NCBI GenBank assembly: GCA_947494825.1
Contig: CANLWN010000005.1
Coordinates: forward strand, 480,266 to 544,265
DNA: 64,000 nt
Source of the DNA: an uncultured Flavobacteriaceae bacterium
GTDB taxonomy: Bacteria > Bacteroidota > Bacteroidia > Flavobacteriales > Flavobacteriaceae
Direction of reading: 5' to 3'
Part shown: positions 32,502-41,568 of the stretch, in pieces
How the letters are laid out: every line of letters starts with the position of its first letter
How positions within the stretch are numbered: the first letter of the stretch is position 1
Notes under the pieces: model-generated
What the model was told of the DNA's origin: nothing
Seen by the model: only the letters and a program-made list of their open reading frames with translations
Databases searched by the model: none
Translations under genes and position numbers: made by a program

Positions 32502-33476
32502 CTAAACCCCTATGACCACCTTTCCCATTACTTTTCTGTTCATCATTTCCTGCAAGGCCTTGGGTGTTTCGGCCAAGGAATACACTGCATGAAGGTGGGG
32601 TTTAAGCCTGCCTGCGGCGTACCATTGCATCAACTGCATGGTATTTTCCATATTCCTTTTGGGCATCTTCATGGCAAAACTTCCCCAAAAAACCCCTACT
32701 ATGGAACACCCTTTTAACAGCGGTAGGTTCAAGGGTATTTTGGGAATATTCCCCGCTGCAAAACCTACTACGAGGTACCTGCCTTCCCAATTCATGCCTC
32801 TAAGTGCCGCTTCGGAATAGTCCCCTCCTACCGGGTCGTACACTACATCCACTCCTTTACCCCCGGTGAGTTCCTTTATTCGTTCCTTTACATTCTCTTT
32901 GGAATAGTTCAGTACTTCATCTGCGCCGTAAGCCTTGCACAATTCCAGTTTATCGGTGGAGGAAGCGGCAGCAATTACCTTTGCGCCCATCAACTTGCCC
33001 AATTCCACAGCGGCAAGTCCCACTCCGCCCGATGCCCCAAGCACCAACAGTGTTTCTCCTTTTGCCAAAAGGCCCCGATCCTTTAGGGCATGATAGGACG
33101 TTCCGTACGCCATCATAAAAGAGGCGGCCACCGGAAAATCCATTTGGGGCGGTTTTGGAAAACATGCGCTGGCCGGCACGAGGACTTCCTCGGCGAACCC
33201 GCCGTTGACCACAAATCCAAACACGGCATCCCCAGGTTTTACATGGGTTACTCCAGGTCCTACCGCTTTGACAATACCTGCAACATCACTTCCTGGGGTA
33301 AAGGGTAATTCGGGTTTAAACTGATACAATCCCTGTATGATCAGGGTATCCGGGAAATTAACCCCACAGGCTTTCACAGCAACCAAAACTTCTCCCTCCC
33401 TAGGGTTTAAATTGGCTATCTCCTTTAATCTTAGGTCCGATGGCGGCCCGTATTGTTCGCAAACTATTGCTTTCAT
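32502..33476 (-). CDS. NADPH:quinone oxidoreductase-like MDR protein
   Basis: The 324-residue zinc-free MDR protein starts MKAIVCEQYGPPSDLRL. It has the GxxGGVG nucleotide site GASGGVGLAAVELGKLMGA near residue 145 and the QOR-type NFPDTLIIQGLYQFKP. The frame is open 27 bases further upstream, but the ATG at 33476 fits family length and leaves 16 bases to the upstream gene. MDRs of this group reduce quinones or enoyl compounds (enoyl-CoA reductase/carboxylase relatives). Its role in the operon may be reduction of an unsaturated intermediate. Confidence 0.85.
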   Translation of the reverse strand: MKAIVCEQYGPPSDLRLKEIANLNPREGEVLVAVKACGVNFPDTLIIQGLYQFKPELPFTPGSDVAGIVKAVGPGVTHVKPGDAVFGFVVNGGFAEEVLVPASACFPKPPQMDFPVAASFMMAYGTSYHALKDRGLLAKGETLLVLGASGGVGLAAVELGKLMGAKVIAAASSTDKLELCKAYGADEVLNYSKENVKERIKELTGGKGVDVVYDPVGGDYSEAALRGMNWEGRYLVVGFAAGNIPKIPLNLPLLKGCSIVGVFWGSFAMKMPKRNMENTMQLMQWYAAGRLKPHLHAVYSLAETPKALQEMMNRKVMGKVVIGV

Positions 33477-33492
33477 CCAAATGCTTTTACCC

Positions 33493-34497
33493 TTAATCCT
33501 CAATAACCTTCAACACCAATTTTCCCATTTTATCACCCGTAAACAGGCGTTGAAAGGTTTCCTGAAAATTTTCGATGCCCTCGTATACGTCCTCTTTGCT
33601 CTTAAGTTTCCCTTGCATCATCCACATACCCATTTCTTGGGCTGCTCTACCGTAGTCCTTGGCGTAATCCATCACCACCATGCCCTGCATGCTGGCCCTA
33701 TTTACCAAAAGGGACAAGTAATTGCTGGGGCCTTTAACTGCGGTTTTATTGTTGTATTGGGAAATGGCGCCACAAATAACAATCCGCGCATGCATTCGCA
33801 AACGTGTCAGGGCCGCATCCAATATTTCGCCCCCCACATTGTCAAAATACACATCTATTCCCTTTGGGCATTCGCGTTTTAACGCGTCGGAGAGTTTTTC
33901 TGATTTGTAGTCTATGGCTCCATCAAAACCCAGCTCTTCCTTGATATAGCGGCATTTATCCGTACCTCCGGCAATTCCTACCACCCTGCAGCCTTTGATT
34001 TTGGCTATTTGTCCTACAATACTCCCTACGGCACCAGCGGCCCCGGACACCAGAACAATATCCCCTTCTTTGAGTTTACCCACTTCAAGAATACCAAAAT
34101 ACGCGGTCATCCCAGGCATCCCCAAGGTTCCTATATAGGTGGTCATAGGTGCCAATGTAGGGTCTACCTTATACCAATTCTCCCCATTGGACACGACATA
34201 TTGCTGTACCCCTCCCCAGCCGGTAAGGCAGTCCCCTTCCTTAAACTTTGGGTGTTTGTTGGACTTTGTTACCGTACCAATGGAACCGGCGCGCATGACC
34301 TCTCCGATCTGCACTGGCGGAATATAGGATTTCCTGTCATTTAGCCACCCTCTCATGGCAGGATCTAGGGAAATGTAGTGGTGTTGGATCAACACTTCCC
34401 CTTCGGCTGGTTCCGGAATGGGATTCGATTCCAGTGACCAGGTTTCCCCATCGGGCATCCCCACCGGGCGTTTTTTAAAAATCAATTGCTTGTTCAT
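33493..34497 (-). CDS. NADP-dependent MDR oxidoreductase (alkenal reductase / LTB4DH type)
   Basis: The 334-residue protein matches the leukotriene B4 12-hydroxydehydrogenase / CurA group: IFKKRPVGMPDGETW and DPAMRGWLND at the N-terminus, AGAAGAVGSIVGQIAKIKG as the NADP site and YFDNVGGEILDAAL. Family members reduce the alkene bond of alpha,beta-unsaturated carbonyls. It is fifth from the downstream end of the operon, after a 78-base gap that could hold an internal promoter, although I see no clear box. Confidence 0.87.
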   Translation of the reverse strand: MNKQLIFKKRPVGMPDGETWSLESNPIPEPAEGEVLIQHHYISLDPAMRGWLNDRKSYIPPVQIGEVMRAGSIGTVTKSNKHPKFKEGDCLTGWGGVQQYVVSNGENWYKVDPTLAPMTTYIGTLGMPGMTAYFGILEVGKLKEGDIVLVSGAAGAVGSIVGQIAKIKGCRVVGIAGGTDKCRYIKEELGFDGAIDYKSEKLSDALKRECPKGIDVYFDNVGGEILDAALTRLRMHARIVICGAISQYNNKTAVKGPSNYLSLLVNRASMQGMVVMDYAKDYGRAAQEMGMWMMQGKLKSKEDVYEGIENFQETFQRLFTGDKMGKLVLKVIED

Positions 34498-34575
34498 TTT
34501 TCTATTTTTTATTCTTTCTGTTAAAGGCTATGTGGAAATGCCTTCATTTTTTTGATTTATATCGTTTTCAAACAG

Positions 34576-35331
34576 TTATAAGGACGTTCCTCCGTCCAAG
34601 GTAATGGTTTGCCCGGTAATAAATTTGGTGCCGTCAGAGGCCAGCCATACGATGGCCTCCGCTATCTCCGTTACATTTCCGTACCGTTTCATGGGAATGA
34701 CGCTTTTGAGCATATCATCCATATCCGGTCTGGCATCCAATAATTTATCCAAAAGTGCCGATTCCGTATAGCCTGGGCAAACTGCATTTATACGAATATT
34801 TTTGGTGGCGTATTCCAAGGCCGCCGACTTGGTCATCCCAACCACTGCAAATTTGCTGGCACTATAGGAAAGATTATTCAGAGAAGCCTTTAAGCCGGCC
34901 AGCGAGGCCACATTGACAATATTTCCATACCCCTGTTTCAGCATTTGTACCAAGGCCAATTTCATACAATAAAAGACCCCGGTCTGATTCACGGCTATGA
35001 CGCTGTCCCAGTCTTCCAACGTATGTTCCGCGGTCTTCAACAAATTTCGTGGCCCAATACCGGCATTGTTCACCATAATGTCCAATTGGCCAAATTGCTT
35101 TATCGTTTCGTCAATAAGTGCCTCTACTTCATCAAACCTGGCCACATTGGCCGTTATCACTACGGCTACACCACCGGAGGCAATAATCTCATCGGCTACG
35201 GATCTCGCCGTCCCTACCTTAATATCAGAAACGACCACCTTGGCCCCGTGATGGGCAAAATGCTTCGCCGTAGCGGCCCCTATTCCAGAGCCCGCGCCGG
35301 TAACAATGACTATTTTATCCTTTACTTGCAT
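34576..35331 (-). CDS. SDR family oxidoreductase
   Basis: The 251-residue protein has TGAGSGIGAATAKHFAHHG at the N-terminus, NNAGIGPRN, the catalytic Ser in VASLAGLK, YSASKFAVVGM and the end TGQTITLDGGTSL. It is a classical SDR of the FabG or hydroxyacyl-dehydrogenase kind. It is the second of three SDRs in the operon and is separated from the DUF1330-like gene by 6 bases. In the levulinate pathway an SDR oxidises 3-hydroxyacyl intermediates or reduces the 4-keto group; which step applies here is open. Confidence 0.87.
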   Translation of the reverse strand: MQVKDKIVIVTGAGSGIGAATAKHFAHHGAKVVVSDIKVGTARSVADEIIASGGVAVVITANVARFDEVEALIDETIKQFGQLDIMVNNAGIGPRNLLKTAEHTLEDWDSVIAVNQTGVFYCMKLALVQMLKQGYGNIVNVASLAGLKASLNNLSYSASKFAVVGMTKSAALEYATKNIRINAVCPGYTESALLDKLLDARPDMDDMLKSVIPMKRYGNVTEIAEAIVWLASDGTKFITGQTITLDGGTSL

Positions 35332-35337
35332 GTTATC

Positions 35338-35721
35338 CTATTTACAAAAAATGATGCGTGAATCTTTTAACGCTTGCTTCCTGATATGGCGGGGATATCC
35401 CTCCATTTGTATCAGTTTAAAAAAATCGTCCTTGGTATCGTAAGTGACGATCAACAATTCGTCCCAGAGTTGCTCTTCACTCGGTCCAATGACCATCAAT
35501 TCGGGTGTGGCCTTAAAACTGATCCTGGCATTGATATGTTCAAAGAAAGGGGTTGCTTTCTCGATATATTCCCTATACATTTCCTTGCCCGATTTTCCGC
35601 TTGCTTCATCGCATTCCTTATATTTTAACAGGTTGACCATATACAGCGGACGGTCTGCCGGAAAAGTGGCAAGTTCCTTTAAGGCCTCAGGGTTGATATC
35701 GACATACAATGCATCATCCAT
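35338..35721 (-). CDS. DUF1330-like dimeric alpha-beta barrel protein
   Basis: The 127-residue protein has the ferredoxin-like pattern PLYMVNLLKYKECDE, YREYIEKATPFFEHINARI, DELLIVTYDTKDDFFKLI. This is close to DUF1330, whose function is not established. The gene lies 1 base downstream of the kinase gene. The Pseudomonas levulinate pathway also has a small protein (LvaB) that the kinase LvaA needs; whether this protein plays that part is a guess from position alone. Confidence 0.7.
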   Translation of the reverse strand: MDDALYVDINPEALKELATFPADRPLYMVNLLKYKECDEASGKSGKEMYREYIEKATPFFEHINARISFKATPELMVIGPSEEQLWDELLIVTYDTKDDFFKLIQMEGYPRHIRKQALKDSRIIFCK

Positions 35722-35722
35722 A

Positions 35723-36790
35723 TTAGTCTATTTTATTGGTTTGAATGGCCCTTAACGCCAGGTTGCAACAGAGTTCTGCGGCTTTATTCAACTGTGCAAA
35801 GCGGGGGTCGGCCGTATACCCATGTTTAAATCTATAGTAGATCTGTTGGGCAATTACGGCTATCTTGAAGAGTCCGTATGCATAATAAAATACCATATGA
35901 TCCACAGGCTTACCGCTCTTTTTGGCATACATTTCCACGAGCTCACTTCTCCCGGGATTTCCCTTAAAAACGGTGGGTGAAGGTATCCCCTGTTTTACAA
36001 AATCATGGTCGTTGGCCATAGTCCAATAACCAAGGGAAGTTCCCAAATCCATCAGTGGATCTCCCAAAGTGGCCATTTCCCAATCCAGAATGGCCCTTAT
36101 CTCCTTCCAGGAAGTATCTTTGAAGACCACATTATCGTATTTGTAGTCGTTGTGTATTAAACTATGTCGATATTCCCTGGGCTGATGTGTTTCCATCCAT
36201 TGCATCACTTTTTCGGCAGCGGGCACGTCATCCGTTGCCGCTTTTACATATTGTTTGCCCCAATTGTGTACTTGGCGCTCCACATAAGCTTCAGGTCTTC
36301 CCAGGGTCTCCAGACCTGCCGCTACATAATCCACTTCATGCAAAGCGATAAAGGTATCCAACCAAGATTCGGCAATAATGGGATATTGTTCTTCTGCTAT
36401 TTTTAGGCGCTCTGCCTCACGATAACTTAGAATAACACCTTCTACCCGTTCCATAATATAGAAAGGCGCACCGATAAGGTCTAGGTTCTCGGTATAGGCC
36501 AACATTTTGGGAACCTTGGAAAACACTCGTGCAAGACCCTGCTGTACCCGGTATTCACGCCCCATGTCGTGCCCGCGTTTTATGGCACCAAAAGGGGGTC
36601 TCCGAAGTACAAATTCCTGTTCGCCGAGCGTCAACAAATACGTTAGATTGGAGTAACCCTGGGTGAATTGTATCACCTGTAAATCCACATTTTCATCGGT
36701 AATTAGTCCTTGTTCATAAAGAAACTTTTTAAGGGGTTTCTCTTGTAGTTCCTCACCCGTCCTGACTTGCTGTGTGCTTCCGTTGACCAT
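35723..36790 (-). CDS. APH-fold phosphotransferase (ACAD10/11 kinase-domain type)
   Basis: The 355-residue kinase-fold protein has a Gly-rich loop (QFTQGYSNLTYLL), Lys-equivalent region VLRRPPFG, the catalytic loop SLIHNDYKYDNVVF (H-x-D-x-x-x-x-N) and a metal Asp in ILDWEMATLGDPLMDLG. It is the type found fused to the dehydrogenase in eukaryotic ACAD10/11 and encoded by lvaA in the levulinate operon, where it phosphorylates the 4-hydroxyl of 4-hydroxyacyl-CoA. The ACAD gene is 9 bases upstream. The antibiotic-kinase-like fold does not mean resistance here. Confidence 0.88.
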   Translation of the reverse strand: MVNGSTQQVRTGEELQEKPLKKFLYEQGLITDENVDLQVIQFTQGYSNLTYLLTLGEQEFVLRRPPFGAIKRGHDMGREYRVQQGLARVFSKVPKMLAYTENLDLIGAPFYIMERVEGVILSYREAERLKIAEEQYPIIAESWLDTFIALHEVDYVAAGLETLGRPEAYVERQVHNWGKQYVKAATDDVPAAEKVMQWMETHQPREYRHSLIHNDYKYDNVVFKDTSWKEIRAILDWEMATLGDPLMDLGTSLGYWTMANDHDFVKQGIPSPTVFKGNPGRSELVEMYAKKSGKPVDHMVFYYAYGLFKIAVIAQQIYYRFKHGYTADPRFAQLNKAAELCCNLALRAIQTNKID

Positions 36791-36799
36791 AGAACCTGA

Positions 36800-38017
36800 T
36801 TATAACTTGCTGTGCTTATGGATGATCCGTTTCCCCAGTTGGTACATATGCACCTCATCCGGCCCATCGGCCAAACGGAGCATGCGCGCCGCAGTAAAAT
36901 AGTGGGCCAAGGGCGTATCCGGCCCCACACCCTTCCCTCCATGGATCTGAATGGCCCGATCGATCACCTTTAAGGCCATTTGTGGCGCTACGATCTTGAT
37001 CATGGCTATGAGGTCCATCGCCTCTTTATTTCCTGTTTTATCCATTTTATCGGCTGCGGACAAGGTAAGCAAGCGTGCCTGTTCCACTTCGCACTGGGAT
37101 TTGGCAATCTCTTGCCTGATGCTGCTGTAATCCTTGAATGTTTTTCCAAATGCAATGCGCTCGGCCGCTCTTTGCGACATCAATTCCAAGGAACGTTGGG
37201 CCATTCCCGTAAGCCGCATGCAATGATGTATCCTACCGGGGCCCAATCGGCCCTGTGCTATCTCGAAACCTCTGCCCTCTCCCAATATCAGGTTCTCTTT
37301 GGGCACCCTAACATTGTTCAGCGTAATTTCTGCATGCCCTTCGGGAGAATCGTAGTATCCAAAAACGGACAGGGGTCTTTCTATGTTAAGCCCTGGGCTA
37401 TCCATAGGCACTAGAATCATACTCTGCTGTTGATGCCTAGGGGCTTCGGGATCGGTCTTTCCCATTATGATGGCAATTTTACAGTGGGGATCCATCCCAC
37501 CGGACGACCACCATTTACGACCATTGATCACATAGGTATCCCCATCGGCACGAATGGAGGTTTCTATATTGGTGGCATCGGAAGAAGCTACTTGGGGTTC
37601 CGTCATTAAGAAGGCCGATCGAATCTCGCCGTTCATCAGGGGTTTCAGCCATTGTTCCTGTTGTTGCTTGTTCCCATACTTGGCCAAAACTTCCATATTA
37701 CCGGTATCCGGGGCACTGCAGTTAAATACCTCGGAAGACCAAATAACGCGTCCCATAAGCTCGGCCAAGGGCGCATATTCCAAATTGGTAAGCCCTGGAC
37801 TTAGGGCCCCATAGCTTTTGGGAAGGAACAAATTCCAAAGTCCCGCTTTTCTCGCCTTTTCTTTGAGCCCATTAAGGCCCGGCCATCTACTCCACCTGGT
37901 TTTCGGATCTTGATTAAAGGCGTATACCTCATACTCTACCGGCAAAATATGCTCGGCCATAAAGGCAGTAAGTTTTTTTTGAAGTGTTTTGGACTTATCG
38001 GAATATTCAAAATTCAT
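36800..38017 (-). CDS. Acyl-CoA dehydrogenase, ACAD10/11 type
   Basis: The 405-residue flavoprotein has [50 protein letters not shown] and [20 protein letters not shown]. The [14 protein letters not shown] and RKWWSSG segments are marks of the ACAD11-like group. In that group, after a kinase phosphorylates the 4-hydroxyl, the dehydrogenase removes phosphate and moves the hydroxyl to carbon 3. The kinase gene follows after 9 bases. Its presence with several SDRs and a MaoC hydratase argues for 4-hydroxy acid degradation. Confidence 0.9.
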   Translation of the reverse strand: MNFEYSDKSKTLQKKLTAFMAEHILPVEYEVYAFNQDPKTRWSRWPGLNGLKEKARKAGLWNLFLPKSYGALSPGLTNLEYAPLAELMGRVIWSSEVFNCSAPDTGNMEVLAKYGNKQQQEQWLKPLMNGEIRSAFLMTEPQVASSDATNIETSIRADGDTYVINGRKWWSSGGMDPHCKIAIIMGKTDPEAPRHQQQSMILVPMDSPGLNIERPLSVFGYYDSPEGHAEITLNNVRVPKENLILGEGRGFEIAQGRLGPGRIHHCMRLTGMAQRSLELMSQRAAERIAFGKTFKDYSSIRQEIAKSQCEVEQARLLTLSAADKMDKTGNKEAMDLIAMIKIVAPQMALKVIDRAIQIHGGKGVGPDTPLAHYFTAARMLRLADGPDEVHMYQLGKRIIHKHSKL

Positions 38018-38028
38018 AGGTCTTTGTT

Positions 38029-38805
38029 TTAACCGGCTATCATGTAGCCCCCATCGGCGGTATATACTCCACCGGTCATATACGATCCCGCATCTGAGGC
38101 CAACAAGCAGACCATACCGACCATTTCTTCCGGCATGCCCATGCGTCCACTGGGCAGGGTGCGTTCCACTTTTTGCAGGATCTTTTCATTTTGCCAAAGG
38201 GCCGCGCTAAATTTTGTCTTTATCAAGCCCGGGCAAAGCGCGTTGGAGCGGATTCCGTATTTGCCCCATTCCTTGGCCTGGTTTTTAGTAAGCATTAGCA
38301 GCGCTGCCTTGCTGGTGCTATAGAGTCCCAGCCCCATGCCCGGAGTCAATGCTTCCACCGAGGCAATATTGATAATACTCCCCCCCTTCCGGGATTGCAT
38401 ACTGGGCAGCACCAGATTGGAAAGCATCCAGGGTGCCTTTACATTCACATCCATTATCTTATCAAAGATTCCTTCCGCTGCATCTTCCAAAGGACCGAAC
38501 ACCGGATTGATGGCCGCATTGTTTACCAAAATATCCACACCACCAAGGCTAGCCGTGGTTTTCTCTACCAATGCCTTGCGCTCATCTTCCTTGCCGATGT
38601 GACAGGCGATTGCTGAAGCCAGTAAATCGTCCTGCCGCAATTCCAAAGCTACGGCGTCACAGCTTTCCTGATCTCTGCTACTGATGACCACATGGGCCCC
38701 ATGTTCTGCCAGACCCCTAGCTATGGCCTTTCCGATGCCTTTGCTAGACCCTGTGATGATGGCTACCTTTCCCTGAAGGTCAAACTTCTGCTTGGTTTGA
38801 TTCAT
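38029..38805 (-). CDS. SDR family oxidoreductase
   Basis: The 258-residue protein has the cofactor motif [19 protein letters not shown] near residue 18, NNAAINP, the catalytic Ser in [24 protein letters not shown] and the C-terminal [12 protein letters not shown]. The SSKGIG loop and following R point to NADP or NAD preference that cannot be settled by eye. It lies between the two acyl-CoA dehydrogenase genes with gaps of 9 and 11 bases. Confidence 0.87.
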   Translation of the reverse strand: MNQTKQKFDLQGKVAIITGSSKGIGKAIARGLAEHGAHVVISSRDQESCDAVALELRQDDLLASAIACHIGKEDERKALVEKTTASLGGVDILVNNAAINPVFGPLEDAAEGIFDKIMDVNVKAPWMLSNLVLPSMQSRKGGSIINIASVEALTPGMGLGLYSTSKAALLMLTKNQAKEWGKYGIRSNALCPGLIKTKFSAALWQNEKILQKVERTLPSGRMGMPEEMVGMVCLLASDAGSYMTGGVYTADGGYMIAG

Positions 38806-38814
38806 AAAGTGTGC

Positions 38815-40629
38815 TTATACAAAGACTTCCTTTGACGTCTTAACCGTTACTATTTCCGGGTCCATGAGCGACTCGGCCAGTGCTATTGTCTTGGGCAGTT
38901 CATACTTGTAATAGAATTTCATGGTGTGGATCTTACTCTCATAAAAATCCTCGGAGTATGTGGTATCCCCGTTCAACAAGCCCGTTTTGGCATGCACTGC
39001 AATATCCAACCACAGCCATGCCACTGCGATATGGCTCAAAAACTCCATAAAAAGATTGGCGTCCGAGAGATAACGCTCATAATCTCCTTTCTCGGCAAAA
39101 GGCAGCAGAAAGTCCAGCACCTCCTTACTGAGTTTTAACTTATCGCCCAATTTAACGGCGTAAGGTTTTAACACATCATATTGCATGGCCGCCCCAATGG
39201 TCTCCATCATCTCATTGGCCAACAACTCCATAGCCCTACCATTTTCCATAGGCACCTTTCTTCCCAGTAGGTCCTGGGATTGTATGCCCGTGGTGCCCTC
39301 ATAAATGGATGAGATCCGGATATCCCTATGGTACTGTTGCAGTATGAAATCCGTGCAAAATCCATAACCACCGAGCACCTGAACCCCGTTGTTTACCGCT
39401 ACGGCTCCCGCCTCCGAAGGAAAAGTCTTCACTATGGGGATAATCATTTCCAAAAGCAAATGGTACTTTTTCCTCACCTCCTCGTCTGCGGCCGACTGTC
39501 TAATATCCTGATACTTGGAGGCCAATAATACCAGGCTCAGTGAAGCCTCGGAAATGGCTTTTTGCAGCAATAGCATTCGGCGTACATCGGGATGTTCTAT
39601 AATCAGGCTTTGGCCTTCCTCCGGGTTCTTTTTTCCTGAGCTGGTGAGTTTACGTCCCTGTGGACGTTCATTGGCATACTCCAAAGCTGCTTGATAGGCT
39701 GCCATGGCGATGGCCGCGGCGCCTCTGCCGACAGCTATTCTAGCACCGTTCATCATCATGAACATATAACGCAGTCCTTGATGGGGTTCCCCGACCAGCC
39801 ATCCGCGGCAATCATCGGTATCACCAAATCCCAAATGTGTGGTACAATATCCGCGTTGTCCCATTTTTTGAAAATCGGCCACTGTCATTACATCGTTCCC
39901 TTCTAGTCCGCCATTGCCATCGGGTCGGTTCTTGGGAACCACAAAAAGGGAAATCCCTTTGGTCCCAGCCGGAGCTCCTTCTATCCGTGCCAATACCAAA
40001 TGAACGATGTTTTCCGCAAATTGAGTGTCACCGCCAGAAATGAATATTTTTTGGCCATGTATCTTGTAATATCCGCCATCGGTAGGTGTGGCTTTGGTAA
40101 CGATATCGGATAGGGAACTTCCGGCCTGCGGTTCGGTAAGACACATGGTTCCTCCCCACTCCCCCGAGAGCATTTTCGGAACATAGGTGGTATTGAGCTG
40201 CTCGTTGGCAAAGTGTACGATCAATTCGGCTGCTCCCAAGGTTAGCCCGGCATAGCCCGGCAGGTGATTGTTGGCCGCATCCAGGATATAAGTATAGGCA
40301 GTATAAGTGAGTATGGGCAGCTGCATACCGCCATCCTCGTAATCGAAGGGCGCGGCTATCAATCCCATCTCGCCCCCTTTTTTCATCATGGTCTCTACCT
40401 GCTTATGTACCATTACGGTACCATCCTTAAAATGGGCAGGAGCTTCGTCCATTTCCTTAAAATATGGGAAAAGTTCGCGGTCAGAGAATTCCTTGACCGA
40501 ATCTAGAAAGAGGTTTAAGGATTCCATGTCATGGTCCTGAAAACGTTCGTAAGAAAGTACACTTTCCAAATCATGCACCTTGTACAATAGATACTTAAGA
40601 GTATCCATATCCATATATTCCTTAGCCAT
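38815..40629 (-). CDS. Large acyl-CoA dehydrogenase with C-terminal extension
   Basis: The 604-residue protein is of the FadE-like long form. The ACAD core has MCLTEPQAGSSLSDI, GQKIFISGGD and ARIAVGRGAAAIAMAAYQAA, with the catalytic Glu in SSIYEGTTGIQSQDL near 445. A C-terminal domain of about 120 residues (Acyl-CoA_dh_C type) follows. Such enzymes desaturate fatty acyl-CoA or 3-methylmercaptopropionyl-CoA (DmdC). It is the first gene of the operon, 20 bases after a TATATTTA box. Confidence 0.9.
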   Translation of the reverse strand: MAKEYMDMDTLKYLLYKVHDLESVLSYERFQDHDMESLNLFLDSVKEFSDRELFPYFKEMDEAPAHFKDGTVMVHKQVETMMKKGGEMGLIAAPFDYEDGGMQLPILTYTAYTYILDAANNHLPGYAGLTLGAAELIVHFANEQLNTTYVPKMLSGEWGGTMCLTEPQAGSSLSDIVTKATPTDGGYYKIHGQKIFISGGDTQFAENIVHLVLARIEGAPAGTKGISLFVVPKNRPDGNGGLEGNDVMTVADFQKMGQRGYCTTHLGFGDTDDCRGWLVGEPHQGLRYMFMMMNGARIAVGRGAAAIAMAAYQAALEYANERPQGRKLTSSGKKNPEEGQSLIIEHPDVRRMLLLQKAISEASLSLVLLASKYQDIRQSAADEEVRKKYHLLLEMIIPIVKTFPSEAGAVAVNNGVQVLGGYGFCTDFILQQYHRDIRISSIYEGTTGIQSQDLLGRKVPMENGRAMELLANEMMETIGAAMQYDVLKPYAVKLGDKLKLSKEVLDFLLPFAEKGDYERYLSDANLFMEFLSHIAVAWLWLDIAVHAKTGLLNGDTTYSEDFYESKIHTMKFYYKYELPKTIALAESLMDPEIVTVKTSKEVFV

Positions 40630-40649
40630 ATTCCTAGAGTTTTGAGGTT

Positions 40650-40657
40650 TAAATATA
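40650..40657 (-). promoter_or_regulatory. Candidate -7 box of the catabolic operon
   Basis: TATATTTA on the minus strand (TAnnTTTG with one mismatch at the last base), 20 nt before the ATG of the first gene. No TTTG is present at the normal -33 spacing. Confidence 0.35.
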
Positions 40658-40691
40658 CCCCAATAAAATAAAGGATTATTTAACGAATTCC

Positions 40692-40709
40692 TATTAAACC
40701 GGTTTAATA
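40692..40709. promoter_or_regulatory. 18-bp perfect palindrome, candidate operator of the catabolic operon
   Basis: TATTAAACCGGTTTAATA equals its own reverse complement. It lies 35 bases upstream of the likely -7 box of the operon and 59 bases from the end of the Crp/Fnr gene. The AAC-N2-GTT core is typical of TetR-family operators. The protein that binds is not known. Confidence 0.5.
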
Positions 40710-40767
40710 AATGCTAAAAAATGGATGGCTATGGAAACATTTAAAACAGGTGGCCGTACCAAGTCGG

Positions 40768-41340
40768 TCACGAACTTGCCAATCGCTTTCTGATCTTTGA
40801 AAGCCCCACTGGAGTAAGCCCAAGGTAGGATGCAATCAAGTATTGGGGTACCCGTTGAAAAAGGTTAGGTCTTTTTTGCAGCAGACGTTGGTAGCGATCT
40901 TGGGGCGATAAGTTCTTGAGGTGGTTATTTCTTCTGAACAATTGCACAAAACCGTCCTGCATGGATAGGCGCCCAAAGCGTTCCAAATCATGTGAACGAT
41001 CAAAGGAACGCTCCACATCTTCCTTTAAAATGGCATGGATGGTGCAAGCTTCAGTGGCGCTTAAGTAACTCGCCGATGGAATCTCCTCGATGTAAGCGTA
41101 GAGATCGGTGAAAAACTCCCCTTCAGTAAAAAATTCCATCACTTTTATCCCGGAATCATTCTCTGTATAATAACACACACAGCCCTTCTCCAAAAAATAG
41201 AAATGCTTCACATATTGTTCTGGCCTAATGAGTACATCGCCTTTTTTGATTTTCATTTCCTTATAGAACTGCAAAGCATGGTCCAGATCTGTATCGGAGA
41301 TTCGGGTATAGGACCGGATTTTGTTCTTTAGGTCTTCCAA
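40768..41340 (-). CDS. Crp/Fnr family transcriptional regulator
   Basis: The 190-residue protein has a cyclic-nucleotide-binding-like domain (about 25-115: KIKKGDVLIRPEQYVKHFYF, FFTEGEFFTDLYAY) and a C-terminal helix-turn-helix (YLIASYLGLTPVGLSKIRKR). It has no Cys cluster of the FNR type. A stop codon 18 bases upstream leaves TTG at 41340 as the only start that keeps the full N-terminus; the first ATG would remove 28 residues of the conserved fold. A TATTTTTG box lies 22 nt before that TTG. It sits upstream of the catabolic operon and may control it. Confidence 0.85.
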   Translation of the reverse strand: MEDLKNKIRSYTRISDTDLDHALQFYKEMKIKKGDVLIRPEQYVKHFYFLEKGCVCYYTENDSGIKVMEFFTEGEFFTDLYAYIEEIPSASYLSATEACTIHAILKEDVERSFDRSHDLERFGRLSMQDGFVQLFRRNNHLKNLSPQDRYQRLLQKRPNLFQRVPQYLIASYLGLTPVGLSKIRKRLASS

Positions 41341-41362
41341 GAGCTTGTATTTGGCTTAGATT

Positions 41363-41370
41363 CAAAAATA
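41363..41370 (-). promoter_or_regulatory. -7 promoter box of the Crp/Fnr gene
   Basis: TATTTTTG on the minus strand, an exact match to TAnnTTTG, 22 nt upstream of the TTG start. Confidence 0.5.
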
Positions 41371-41545
41371 AGCACAGAATGCATCATAACCAATCTTTTT
41401 GCCCCTAGTTCTCCCTCTATATTTACAATTGGATCTATGCCACTGAATTTCATAAAAAAGGACCAAAGCAGGGTGATATGATAGGAAAGTGCCACCTTAA
41501 GCTTTTTTTAGCATTTCATAGCAGCAGCATTTGGTTACAAGGCCG

Positions 41546-41553
41546 TATCTTTG
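41546..41553 (+). promoter_or_regulatory. -7 promoter box of the gene at 41569
   Basis: TATCTTTG followed by CAG, an exact TAnnTTTGCA match. The box rules out the TTG at 41551 as a start codon. Confidence 0.5.
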
Positions 41554-41568
41554 CAGCCCTTTTTTAAA

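Noticed and set aside
35723..36790. Kinase-fold protein as aminoglycoside resistance
   Set aside because: It belongs to an acyl-CoA operon and matches the ACAD10/11 kinase-domain type, not known drug kinases.
40692..40709. Palindrome as a true KstR operator
   Set aside because: KstR is an actinobacterial regulator and no steroid genes are present; only the short core agrees.
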